This document shows positions 15,306 to 22,646 of a stretch of DNA of 64,000 nt, one piece after another (the first letter of the stretch is position 1; each line of letters opens with the position of its first letter). A model generated the notes under the pieces. It did no database searches. It saw only the letters and a program-made list of their open reading frames with translations, and was not told where the DNA came from. The position numbers and the translations under genes are program-made. Source of the DNA: Paenibacillus tyrphae (GTDB taxonomy: Bacteria; Bacillota; Bacilli; Paenibacillales; NBRC-103111); contig NZ_JNVM01000006.1 of assembly GCF_000722545.1 (NCBI RefSeq), positions 1-64,000 on the forward strand, in the 5' to 3' direction.

Positions 15306-16622
15306 TTAATTAAATTTACGAAAGACCGGTTTCACCGCCGGGCCGACCAATACGGATTGCGCTCCTTGCTCCAGCGCCTTCTTGTATGCCTTGCACGTTT
15401 GGTCCAACGCTCCGAGGGTTTTCGCCACTTCGCTTCCGCCATGCGAGTAACTGATCGAGACGTAAGGCATAAGCACGCTCTCCCGAATCATTTCCTGAAG
15501 AAAAATGGTGCGGAAAGCGAGAGACGGACTCTCCTGCTCATCCTTGCACACAATGACCGGACTGTTGGGGTAGCCCCCGATTTGCAAGTAACGCCCGATT
15601 CCGTGAAGGGCGGTCACTTGCCGCCAACCGTCCATCAGCTTCTTCCCGGTACGTTCGATATGACCGATGATGTCCTTCTCCCGGAATTCAAGCACCGTTT
15701 CTTGAACGGCAGCGAGGGAATGCGTCTCCGCCGCGTTGGTAGCCGACAACAGGAACGTGCGGGTGTGCGGATGATCGAGTCCGCCGAGTTCCATGATTTC
15801 CCGCTTCCCTGCCAGCACCGCGCAGGAAAATCCGTTGCCGATCGCTTTGCCGAACGTCGACAGGTCCGGTTCGACACCGAACGCCGTTTGCGCCCCGGGC
15901 AGTCCGAACCGGAAGCCCGTGATCATTTCGTCAAAGACAAGCACCGCACCGTGCTTTTGCGTAAGCTGGCGGACCCGCTGCAAGAAGTTGGCGGCGGGAC
16001 GTTCGCCGGTCACAGGCTCCATAATGACGGCCGCGATATCGTCAGGGTACTGCTGGAAAATACGCTCCAAGCTTGCAATATCGTTGTAGTGAAAAGGAAC
16101 CGACAGCTCCGAGAGTTGATCCGGTATGCCGTTATCGCATGGGGTCGTACCGATAAACCAATCGTCAAAGCTGAAGAAGGGGTGCTCCTTGCAATAAGCG
16201 ATCCGCTTGCGTCCGGTGTAGGCCCGGCTGAGCCGGATCGCCGCCGTCGTCACGTCCGAGCCGTTTTTGGCAAACTTCACCATATCCGCAGACGGAATGA
16301 TATCCGTCAGCAGCTCTGCCACCTCGACCTCGATCGGAGACGGTCTGGTGAAATTACTGCCGCGACACACGTGCTCCATCACCTTCCGGGTCACGCGGGA
16401 ATAATCATAGCCCAGCGAAACGGAACGCAAGCCCATGCCCCAATCGAGAAACGTGTTATGATCGACGTCCTTCACCCAAGCGCCGCTGCCGGATTGAATA
16501 AAGCCGGGCGCGAGCTGCGGAAACTGATCCGCTCCTTTGCTGTACGTGTGGCATCCTGCCGGAATGAGGCGGGCGGCCTTCTTGGTCAGGTCTGCCGATC
16601 GCAGAAAACGTTCGTCCTTCAT
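15306..16622 (-). CDS. Class III aminotransferase (glutamate-1-semialdehyde aminomutase-like)
   Basis: A 438-residue PLP enzyme. Family motifs are NGSDVTTAAIRLSRAYTGR (cofactor phosphate region), VLVFDEMITGFR (the Asp that contacts the pyridine nitrogen) and STFGKAIGNGF (the PLP lysine). It resembles HemL, but a hemL copy inside a glycan operon between a 4,6-dehydratase and a Gfo/Idh enzyme argues for a sugar or aldehyde aminotransferase or aminomutase. Its ATG overlaps the stop of the dehydratase (ATGA at 16619-16622), so the two are coupled. GSA-type aminotransferases are not part of the textbook legionaminic or pseudaminic routes. Confidence 0.85.
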   Translation of the reverse strand: MKDERFLRSADLTKKAARLIPAGCHTYSKGADQFPQLAPGFIQSGSGAWVKDVDHNTFLDWGMGLRSVSLGYDYSRVTRKVMEHVCRGSNFTRPSPIEVEVAELLTDIIPSADMVKFAKNGSDVTTAAIRLSRAYTGRKRIAYCKEHPFFSFDDWFIGTTPCDNGIPDQLSELSVPFHYNDIASLERIFQQYPDDIAAVIMEPVTGERPAANFLQRVRQLTQKHGAVLVFDEMITGFRFGLPGAQTAFGVEPDLSTFGKAIGNGFSCAVLAGKREIMELGGLDHPHTRTFLLSATNAAETHSLAAVQETVLEFREKDIIGHIERTGKKLMDGWRQVTALHGIGRYLQIGGYPNSPVIVCKDEQESPSLAFRTIFLQEMIRESVLMPYVSISYSHGGSEVAKTLGALDQTCKAYKKALEQGAQSVLVGPAVKPVFRKFN

Positions 16623-17671
16623 TCCGATCCACCGCCATGACGAACCCGATATTTTTGATGCACTTGCGCAACAATGCTTTTCAACTCGTCTTTCGTAACG
16701 TGAACGCCTTGATTCGAACGGTAGGTATGAATCGACACCGGTTTGAAATGCAGGTACGTACCGGTTGCATCGGCCTCCGTCGATAAGACGGCATACAATG
16801 CGTCATCCTCAAGAACCCGCTCGCGTTCGCAGTCAAAAATCAGCTCTTCGTGGAATTTCTCGCCGGGCCGCAATCCGATGGTCTGAATCCGCGGTCTGAC
16901 GCCCGACTCGCCGAAATAGTCGCAGACGGCATCCGCCAATTCGCTGATTCGGAACGACTTCATTTTCAGTACGAACGTTTCCCCTCCTTGGCAGTAATAA
17001 GCCGCCTTCATCATACGGTCCACCGCTTCGGGAATCGTAATGAAAAAACGGGTCATTTTGCGATTGGTTACCGTGATCGGTTTCCCTCGGCTTACCTGAT
17101 CGAGAAAAATGGGCAGAACCGAGCCCCGGCTTCCAATCACATTGCCGAACCGGATGGTGCACAGCCGGGTCTGCAGGTTTGTGGGATAGGCGTTCGCGCT
17201 GGCGAACAGCTTCTCGGCGATGAGCTTCGAGGCTCCGAGCGCGTTGTACGTGTTCACCACCTTATCCGTGCTGATATTGACTACCTTCTTCACTCCATTG
17301 CGGATGGCGGCGCGGATGACGTTTTCGCTTCCAATAATATTGGTCTTTACCGTCTCATACGGAAAGTTCTCGCATACGGAAACTTGCTTTAACGCCGCAG
17401 TGTGAAACACCATATCCATGCCCACAGTCGCGTTCTCGACACTCTCGTAGTCCCGGATATCACCCAAGCAAAACGAAACGATAGGATCATTTTCATAGCT
17501 GAGCTTCATCATATATTGCTTGCTGTCGTCTTTGCTGAATACGACAACACGCTTAGGCCGGTAAGGAAGAAGCGCTTCGACAATCCCCCGACCGATGGAG
17601 CCCGTACCGCCGGTTACCAATATCGATTGGTTGGAAAAAAAAGAGTAGAGCATCTCACTAGTAGCTATCAT
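16619..17671 (-). CDS. NDP-sugar 4,6-dehydratase (LegB/PseB/CapD-like SDR)
   Basis: A 350-residue extended SDR. It has TGGTGSIG (20-27) for NAD(P), FHTAALKQV (89-97), STDK (134-137) and GASK (146-149). The usual YGATK tyrosine is replaced by Leu (NALGASK), as the Met does in WbpM and CapD-type soluble dehydratases, so it fits that subgroup. It should convert UDP-GlcNAc to a 4-keto-6-deoxy sugar, the first committed step of bacillosamine, legionaminic or pseudaminic synthesis; SpsM plays this part in B. subtilis. It is the first gene of the minus operon. GGTGGGGAG lies before the ATG. It diverges from the DegT gene. Confidence 0.87.
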   Translation of the reverse strand: MIATSEMLYSFFSNQSILVTGGTGSIGRGIVEALLPYRPKRVVVFSKDDSKQYMMKLSYENDPIVSFCLGDIRDYESVENATVGMDMVFHTAALKQVSVCENFPYETVKTNIIGSENVIRAAIRNGVKKVVNISTDKVVNTYNALGASKLIAEKLFASANAYPTNLQTRLCTIRFGNVIGSRGSVLPIFLDQVSRGKPITVTNRKMTRFFITIPEAVDRMMKAAYYCQGGETFVLKMKSFRISELADAVCDYFGESGVRPRIQTIGLRPGEKFHEELIFDCERERVLEDDALYAVLSTEADATGTYLHFKPVSIHTYRSNQGVHVTKDELKSIVAQVHQKYRVRHGGGSE

Positions 17672-17776
17672 TGACTCCCCACCTTTCTACAACCATTCAT
17701 ATGTTCCTGACAACCAGAGGGTTATGGACAACGGTTGAACCTTTGAAAATTTGGTAAAAATGTGCATTTTCCAATA

Positions 17777-17803
17777 ACCTTTTTGAGAGATAGACATACA
17801 CTA
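17777..17803 (+). promoter_or_regulatory. Sigma-K-like promoter for the aminotransferase/epimerase pair
   Basis: AC (17777-17778), a 16-base spacer and CATACACTA (17795-17803) match the sigma-K consensus AC-N16/17-CATANNNTA exactly. The site lies 37 bases before the DegT start at 17841. The -10 also fits sigma-E (CATACANT). A mother-cell promoter here supports a role in late spore-surface assembly. The minus operon starting at 17671 shares this 169-base region; a weaker match (AC, 17 bases, CATATGAAT) points that way. Confidence 0.6.
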
Positions 17804-17840
17804 ACCATATCAATGCCAACTAGGAAGGATTGAAAAGACT

Positions 17841-18953
17841 ATGTTTGTGCCGTTAGCCCGCCCGGATCTGACCGATCTGGAAAAACAATATGTTCTCGAA
17901 GTGCTAGACTCGGGCCAGCTTAGTTTCGGAGAAAAGCTTGGTAGATTTGAGGATGCCTTCCGGCAGCAATTGCAGATTCCGCACGCCGTCGCGATGAACA
18001 GCGGAACAAGCGCTTTACACGTAGCGGTGAAAGCGCTCGGCCTGAAATCCGGCGATGAGGTCATTACGACGCCTTACAGCTTTATCGCTTCTTCCAATTG
18101 TCTGTTGTTCGAGGGGGCCGTCCCCGTATTCGTCGATATTGACCCGCATACGTTAAATATGGATACAAGACAGATCGAAAGCGTCATTACCCCTCGCACG
18201 AAAGCCATTTTAGCCGTGCACGTCTTCGGCCAAACCTGCCAGATGGACGAACTGATGCGAATCGCCAGGAAGCACAACCTGCATGTGATCGAGGATGCCT
18301 GCGAAGCTTTGGGGGCCGAATGGAAAGGCAAACAGGCCGGAACGTTCGGGGATGCGGGGGTATTCGCCTTCTATGCCAACAAGCAGGTGACGACCGGCGA
18401 AGGGGGAATTCTGGTCACGCAGCGGAAGGATGTCGCAAACGCAGCCTACGGCCTGCGCAACCAAGGCAGAGCGCCGGAGGACGGCTGGCTGGAGCATACG
18501 CAGGTCGGCTACAATTACCGGATGTCCGATCTTCAAGCTGCCGTCGGCGTCGCCCAGATGGAGCGGCTATCCGAGCTATTGCGCAAGAGGGAGGAAAAGG
18601 CGGAGCGGTACAAGGAGCTGCTTCGGGAATACCAGGTTCCCGTTACTCTTCCGCAGGCTCTTGAGGAATGTAAAATCAGTTGGTTCGTCTTTGTCGTCAT
18701 TTTGCCGGAAAACGCAGATCAGGCCGGGGTCATCCGCTTCCTGCATGACAAGGGCATCCAGTCGAAGCCTTATTTTCCGGCCATTCATTTGCAGCCGTGC
18801 TATCGAAAGCAATTTTTCTTTGAAGCCGGCGCGTTTCCCGTGACGGAACGGATGGCTAAGCGCACGATCGCCATTCCGTTCCATACGCAGTTGACCGAGG
18901 AAGAACAACGATACGTGATCGGCCAGCTCGCGGTAGCGCTGCAGAAAGGATAG
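17841..18953 (+). CDS. DegT/DnrJ/EryC1 sugar aminotransferase (LegC/SpsC-like)
   Basis: A 370-residue PLP-dependent aminotransferase of fold type I. The PLP lysine is K181 in FYANKQVTTGEGG, the acidic EDACEALGA motif spans 151-159, and NSGTSALH (53-60) binds the cofactor phosphate. The later GYNYRMSDLQAAVG is diagnostic for the sugar subfamily. It should transfer an amino group from glutamate to the 4-keto sugar made by the dehydratase at 16619. AGGAAGGA precedes the ATG. It is followed 8 bases later by the epimerase gene; both probably read from the sigma-K-like promoter. Confidence 0.9.
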   Translation: MFVPLARPDLTDLEKQYVLEVLDSGQLSFGEKLGRFEDAFRQQLQIPHAVAMNSGTSALHVAVKALGLKSGDEVITTPYSFIASSNCLLFEGAVPVFVDIDPHTLNMDTRQIESVITPRTKAILAVHVFGQTCQMDELMRIARKHNLHVIEDACEALGAEWKGKQAGTFGDAGVFAFYANKQVTTGEGGILVTQRKDVANAAYGLRNQGRAPEDGWLEHTQVGYNYRMSDLQAAVGVAQMERLSELLRKREEKAERYKELLREYQVPVTLPQALEECKISWFVFVVILPENADQAGVIRFLHDKGIQSKPYFPAIHLQPCYRKQFFFEAGAFPVTERMAKRTIAIPFHTQLTEEEQRYVIGQLAVALQKG

Positions 18954-18961
18954 GTGGAAGC

Positions 18962-20104
18962 TTGCATATTGTTTATGTGACCGGAACCCGCGCCGATTAC
19001 GGAATTATTCGCCCTGCGCTGCTGGAGCTCCGAGGCGATCCGAGATTTCAATTGGAGCTGATCGCGACGGGGATGCACCTGCATCCCGAATACGGGGAGA
19101 CGATTGCGGAAATTCATAAGGACGCCTTCCCCGTGATTGCCGCGCCGTCCATTCTGATGAAGGGCGATTCGCGCGAAGCGATGAGCAAATCGCTCGGGCT
19201 AGGCTTGCTGCACTTCTCCGACATTTTGCAGCGAAGCAAGCCCGATGCCGTGCTGCTGCTCGGCGACCGAGGCGAAATGCTGGCTGCCGCGATTGCCGCC
19301 CATTATCAAAATATCGGCATCGTCCATCTGCATGGCGGAGAGCAGAGCGGGTCCGCAGACGACGCGGTGCGGCACGCCATCAGCAAGCTGGCGCACCTAC
19401 ACTTCGTCGCCTCCCTGAGGGCCAAGCGTTTTTTGCTTCAGATGGGAGAAGCGGACTGGCGCATTATCCCGATCGGCTCGATGCGCAAACGGCAAATCGA
19501 GCAAGTCAAGCATTTAAATGAAGCAACGGCACGCCGCTGGACCGAAGCCTACGGGCTGGGCTCGCCGTCGCGCAAGCTGCTGCTGTGCATCCATCCGGAT
19601 TCCAAGGAGCAGCTTTCCTACGGAGAGCAAATTTCCACCGTATTGAAGGGACTAGGCCCCCATGCCGGCCATGCGATCTATGTGATCGGTCCGAACAGCG
19701 ACTCGGGCGGCGACTTGTTTCGCGAAAAGCTGCTGGCCTTTGCCGGGGAGCATCCGCATATCCGCTACTTCCCTTCGATTCCGGACGATCAGTTTTTATT
19801 TCTGCTGGGACACGTCGACCTGATGATCGGCAACAGCAGCAGCGCGATTATCGAAGCGCCCTTCTTCGGCCTCCCGGCCATCAACATCGGCAACCGCCAG
19901 CACGGGCGGGAAGGGGCAGATAACGTGGTCTCCGTCCCTTTCGACGCCGCCCGGATCGAGCAAGCCATCGCCACGCAGCTAAGCCGGGGACGCCTGCCGG
20001 GACTCCGCAACCCGTACGACCTTACGGCTCACCCGGAGAAGGAACTGGCCGAGCAGCTCGCCCGTCTCCACACGCTGCCCGGCGTTTGGAATAAGTTGAA
20101 TTGA
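18962..20104 (+). CDS. Hydrolysing UDP-sugar 2-epimerase (NeuC/LegG family)
   Basis: A 380-residue GT-B-fold epimerase. GTRADYGIIRPAL at the N-terminus, LLLGDRGEMLAAA, HLHGGEQSGSADDAVRHAISK and GNSSSAIIEAPFFGLPAINIG are NeuC-family hallmarks. The enzyme releases UDP and inverts C2 to give the free ManNAc-type sugar that NeuB condenses with PEP. B. subtilis uses SpsG at this step, whereas here a NeuC/LegG type is present. The TTG start follows GGTGGAA. It is the last gene of the plus pair and ends in a strong terminator. Confidence 0.9.
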   Translation: MHIVYVTGTRADYGIIRPALLELRGDPRFQLELIATGMHLHPEYGETIAEIHKDAFPVIAAPSILMKGDSREAMSKSLGLGLLHFSDILQRSKPDAVLLLGDRGEMLAAAIAAHYQNIGIVHLHGGEQSGSADDAVRHAISKLAHLHFVASLRAKRFLLQMGEADWRIIPIGSMRKRQIEQVKHLNEATARRWTEAYGLGSPSRKLLLCIHPDSKEQLSYGEQISTVLKGLGPHAGHAIYVIGPNSDSGGDLFREKLLAFAGEHPHIRYFPSIPDDQFLFLLGHVDLMIGNSSSAIIEAPFFGLPAINIGNRQHGREGADNVVSVPFDAARIEQAIATQLSRGRLPGLRNPYDLTAHPEKELAEQLARLHTLPGVWNKLN

Positions 20105-20153
20105 AAAAATCGCCCTCTCCTTGGCCAAGAATGGCAAGTTGAGGGCGATTTTT
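20104..20153 (+). terminator. Rho-independent terminator after the epimerase
   Basis: AAAAAATCGCCCTC (20104-20117) pairs with GAGGGCGATTTTT (20141-20153). The stem of about 12 bp with T-run lies directly after the stop codon. Confidence 0.85.
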
Positions 20154-20206
20154 AGTTGGTATGCCTAAGAAGCTAAGAAGACATTTTTGAGATGTTCAAG
20201 GTAACA

Positions 20207-20332
20207 TTAATTACCTACTCCGTTATGAGCATTAGTGGATAGGAGACTAGACACAGGCTGCTTCAGTACTGTACCGGACACACCGCTGAATAAAAGTAAC
20301 CCCATAACTAAGGATAACCATACTTTTTTCAT
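20207..20332 (-). CDS. Phr-like secreted signalling peptide precursor (41 aa)
   Basis: A 41-residue peptide: MKKVW head, hydrophobic core LSLVMGLLLFSGVSG, then a polar C-terminus (KQPVSSLLSTNAHNGVGN). This is the layout of Phr/Nprx/PapR precursors, exported by Sec and trimmed to a 5-8 residue peptide that re-enters through an oligopeptide permease. Its ATG overlaps the TGA of the TPR gene (ATGA at 20329-20332), as in rap-phr pairs, and GGAGGGAG lies 10 bases upstream. The mature peptide is probably within the last eight residues (NAHNGVGN). The pairing with the TPR protein is inferred from coupling. Confidence 0.7.
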   Translation of the reverse strand: MKKVWLSLVMGLLLFSGVSGTVLKQPVSSLLSTNAHNGVGN

Positions 20333-21384
20333 AGATCCGACACTCCCTCCAATAAATTTCGGTAATGACTTTTTTGTTGCTCCGTCGCGTAATCGGCATG
20401 CTTCGCAAATAAGGAAACACACCTCTCAAAGCCTGAGTAATGTTTCATCTTTTGAGAAAGGTATAATGCATACAATAATTCATTCAATCCAGTGATGATT
20501 TGTTGATTTCTAAAACTGTATACTGCTTTCTCATACCAGAAATGAAATAATTGCGTACCATTTATGTATGTAACGGAAGTGTTGATGGGGGGAAGCTTCA
20601 CGCAGAATTTTGCTAATAATTCATCGATCTTAAAGTTGTATAGGTTTGCTGATTCAATAACCGTTAATAGACTTGGAAGTAATTCGATGGGATTTTCATC
20701 TAAAAATTCGGACAATTCAGCAAGGACTTTGTCATTCCCGCATTTTAATTCGAGATTGTACATATTCGCCTTGCCCCATACTCGAAATTTCTCGACCTCC
20801 TTGTGCCCGGTTTCGTCAAGGAATTCGAACCATCCAAGATCGGAATATTCCGAAACGTAGCGTTTCGCTTCTTCACACCGTTCTTGCATGGTTAGGGCGA
20901 CTCCTTTTAGGAGGAACCCTTGTCCATAATACACTACTAAATGCCGCTCGGATTGTAGATTTTCGGGAAGTTTGTTGCTTTTTTTATTCTCAAGCTGTCT
21001 ATCGTAGATGGTTCTAGCCAAGGTTCTTAATTCATCTGCATATCTTTCGACTTTTTTCCAGTCCCATAAGGTGTAATAAACGTTTGCCATTTGTAGCAAG
21101 GCATCCAGCTTCACATCGTCCGGCAAATATAAATAATGTGACTCAAATCTAGCCAATGCTTCTTTGTTTTCTTCCGATCCAATGCCAATGAGAGACTGAA
21201 ATAACCGAAATTGGCTCATGATGTATTGCGGATGGTGGGTATCCTTCACGTTATCGATGACATGACGGAACAAGGGAACTGCCTCTTGCTTCCTTCCGGC
21301 CTTGTAAAGATGCTCCGCCATAGAAAAATAATGTGAAAGATCGACATCCGATCCTAAACAGCTAACATCAGGCTGTCGCTCCAT
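20329..21384 (-). CDS. RRNPP/Rap-like TPR regulator lacking the HTH domain
   Basis: A 351-residue helical TPR-repeat protein. It aligns closely with residues about 130-450 of the HTH-TPR regulator at 24261: EENKEA, KLDALLQMANVYYTL, WKKVERYADEL, SERHLVVYYGQGFLLKG and EKFRVWGKANM all recur. It has no N-terminal XRE domain and therefore cannot bind DNA like its paralogue. It resembles the TPR cores of Rap and of the Paenibacillus AloR-like proteins. It may sequester a partner or a peptide. AAGGGAGGT precedes the ATG, a sigma-A-like promoter lies at 21410-21438, and the coupled peptide gene follows. Confidence 0.8.
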   Translation of the reverse strand: MERQPDVSCLGSDVDLSHYFSMAEHLYKAGRKQEAVPLFRHVIDNVKDTHHPQYIMSQFRLFQSLIGIGSEENKEALARFESHYLYLPDDVKLDALLQMANVYYTLWDWKKVERYADELRTLARTIYDRQLENKKSNKLPENLQSERHLVVYYGQGFLLKGVALTMQERCEEAKRYVSEYSDLGWFEFLDETGHKEVEKFRVWGKANMYNLELKCGNDKVLAELSEFLDENPIELLPSLLTVIESANLYNFKIDELLAKFCVKLPPINTSVTYINGTQLFHFWYEKAVYSFRNQQIITGLNELLYALYLSQKMKHYSGFERCVSLFAKHADYATEQQKSHYRNLLEGVSDL

Positions 21385-21409
21385 TTCTTTTACCTCCCTT
21401 AATAGTTAA

Positions 21410-21438
21410 ATTTTAACAGACAAGAATGCAAAAAACAA
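21410..21438 (-). promoter_or_regulatory. Sigma-A-like promoter of the TPR-peptide pair
   Basis: On the minus strand TTGTTT (21433-21438), a 17-base spacer and TAAAAT (21410-21415) form a good housekeeping promoter. The -10 ends 25 bases before the TPR start codon. Confidence 0.6.
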
Positions 21439-21686
21439 TGTTTTTCATCAAGCTTTTGTTAAGAAATCCGTCGAGACGGAGAGCTTAAAAGCGCAAAAAA
21501 TCGAACTAACGCCAGTTTATGCCGGGGAGGATAGTCAAAGGGGAGGTGTAAAATTCAAGCGAGTGATCAAATGAGTATTCATAATTTCCTCTCAAGCAGG
21601 AACAGAGTGAGAAAATGCCATCCACCTTAAAAAGATGACCTAGCGATTATTGGAATTTTGGTTTCAGCTTATTAAGAACTAAATTG
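21439..21686. other. Non-coding stretch upstream of the TPR gene
   Basis: This AT-rich interval lies between the TPR promoter and the terminator of the stalk-domain gene. I see no convincing gene: the open frames are short and lack ribosome sites, although a lone GGGGAGG occurs at about 21540 without a usable start behind it. Confidence 0.5.
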
Positions 21687-21717
21687 AAAAAGGATCGCTC
21701 TCTAAATAGAGCGATCC
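21687..21717 (-). terminator. Rho-independent terminator of the stalk-domain gene
   Basis: GGATCGCTCT (21692-21701) / AGAGCGATCC (21708-21717) is a perfect stem with a 6-base loop. Five T follow on the minus strand. It lies 10 bases after the stop at 21727. Confidence 0.9.
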
Positions 21718-21726
21718 AAGAAGACA

Positions 21727-22521
21727 TCAACCTGAGATTATAGTATTTACCAATTGCAATACTTGACTGTTGCTAAGTTTCATGTATGATGCAATATTAC
21801 TTACATCGATTTTCTTATCGCCAAGCTTTGATAGTTGATCTTCTGTAATCATTTTCGATTTTAAATGTATAATCGAGTCTTGCTCCTTTTGTTCCCGGGA
21901 AATTAACAAAGGATGATAAAGTGCACCCTCAACCTTTCCAAATGTTAAAGTAGCATATTTAAAATTAGTTGCATCGCCTTCTATTGTGTTTTCGTAAGTG
22001 GATATTCCTGTATCAAAGGTATGATTTATTGGTAATTGTCCAATAAGATTAGCTTTCTCATCAAATAGTCTTAAAGTGCCTCCAAGATCATTTTGAGGGA
22101 TATCGTTCTTAATTTGGAAGGATCCTCTCGAATTGATTCCTTCCTTAGTAACTTTAATATTTCCATATGCCATATGGTTGTTTGTTATATACGGGAGTGC
22201 CGCTGAAGTTACATCATTAACGAGATATTCAGATGGAATGGGAGCGGGTTCTTGGCCATTCACTCCATAATTGATGATTACTCTTTTCTCTACAGAGTCG
22301 TATCCAATATTCATACTGCTATTCTCGGCAATGAACCTAATCGGAACGTAAGCATGGCCGTTATAGTTTAGACTTGTGTATTCTTCGGGAAGTTGCTTTT
22401 CTGCACTGTTAAAAATATATTTAACTGTAAAAAAGGACACCTCTAGAGAGTTGGATGCAAGTACTGAAGCCCCAAGGGATAAACTTGCGCCAACTATTGC
22501 ACCCATAACAAATTTTTTCAA
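21727..22521 (-). CDS. Exported protein with a copper-amine-oxidase-type stalk domain
   Basis: A 264-residue protein. A signal peptide (MKKFVMGAIVGASLSLGASVLA, about 1-22) is followed by one stalk domain at about 28-90: VKYIFNSAEKQLPEEYTSLN, then YVPIRFIAENSSMNIGYD and KRVIINY. These domains are widespread in Paenibacillus surface proteins and have no catalytic role. The rest (100-264) is unrecognised, with a beta-rich middle and a helical end. It could be a cell-surface or secreted adaptor. It has its own terminator and lies near the TPR regulators, which may control it. Confidence 0.8.
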   Translation of the reverse strand: MKKFVMGAIVGASLSLGASVLASNSLEVSFFTVKYIFNSAEKQLPEEYTSLNYNGHAYVPIRFIAENSSMNIGYDSVEKRVIINYGVNGQEPAPIPSEYLVNDVTSAALPYITNNHMAYGNIKVTKEGINSRGSFQIKNDIPQNDLGGTLRLFDEKANLIGQLPINHTFDTGISTYENTIEGDATNFKYATLTFGKVEGALYHPLLISREQKEQDSIIHLKSKMITEDQLSKLGDKKIDVSNIASYMKLSNSQVLQLVNTIISG

Positions 22522-22593
22522 AAGAAATCACCCTTTCATCTGAACCTCAATGAATTAAACGAACTAAGTTAATCGAAAGTTGCGTGATTTTCC

Positions 22594-22634
22594 AAAAATA
22601 TGCATCTCCCTCAATTCAAGGAAGATGCATATTT
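22594..22634 (-). terminator. Rho-independent terminator of the YrpD-like gene
   Basis: AAATATGCATCT (22596-22607) / AGATGCATATTT (22623-22634) is a perfect 12-bp stem followed by T on the minus strand. It lies 12 bases after the stop at 22647. Confidence 0.85.
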
Positions 22635-22646
22635 GATAATGAATGT

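Noticed and set aside
15306..16622. Reading the class III aminotransferase as HemL of haem synthesis
   Set aside because: No other haem gene is nearby and it is translationally coupled to a sugar dehydratase.
15357..16640. 427-codon plus-strand frame opposite the class III aminotransferase
   Set aside because: Mirror frame of a well-recognised PLP enzyme in GC-rich DNA; composition (R/H/Q-rich) is that of an antisense shadow.
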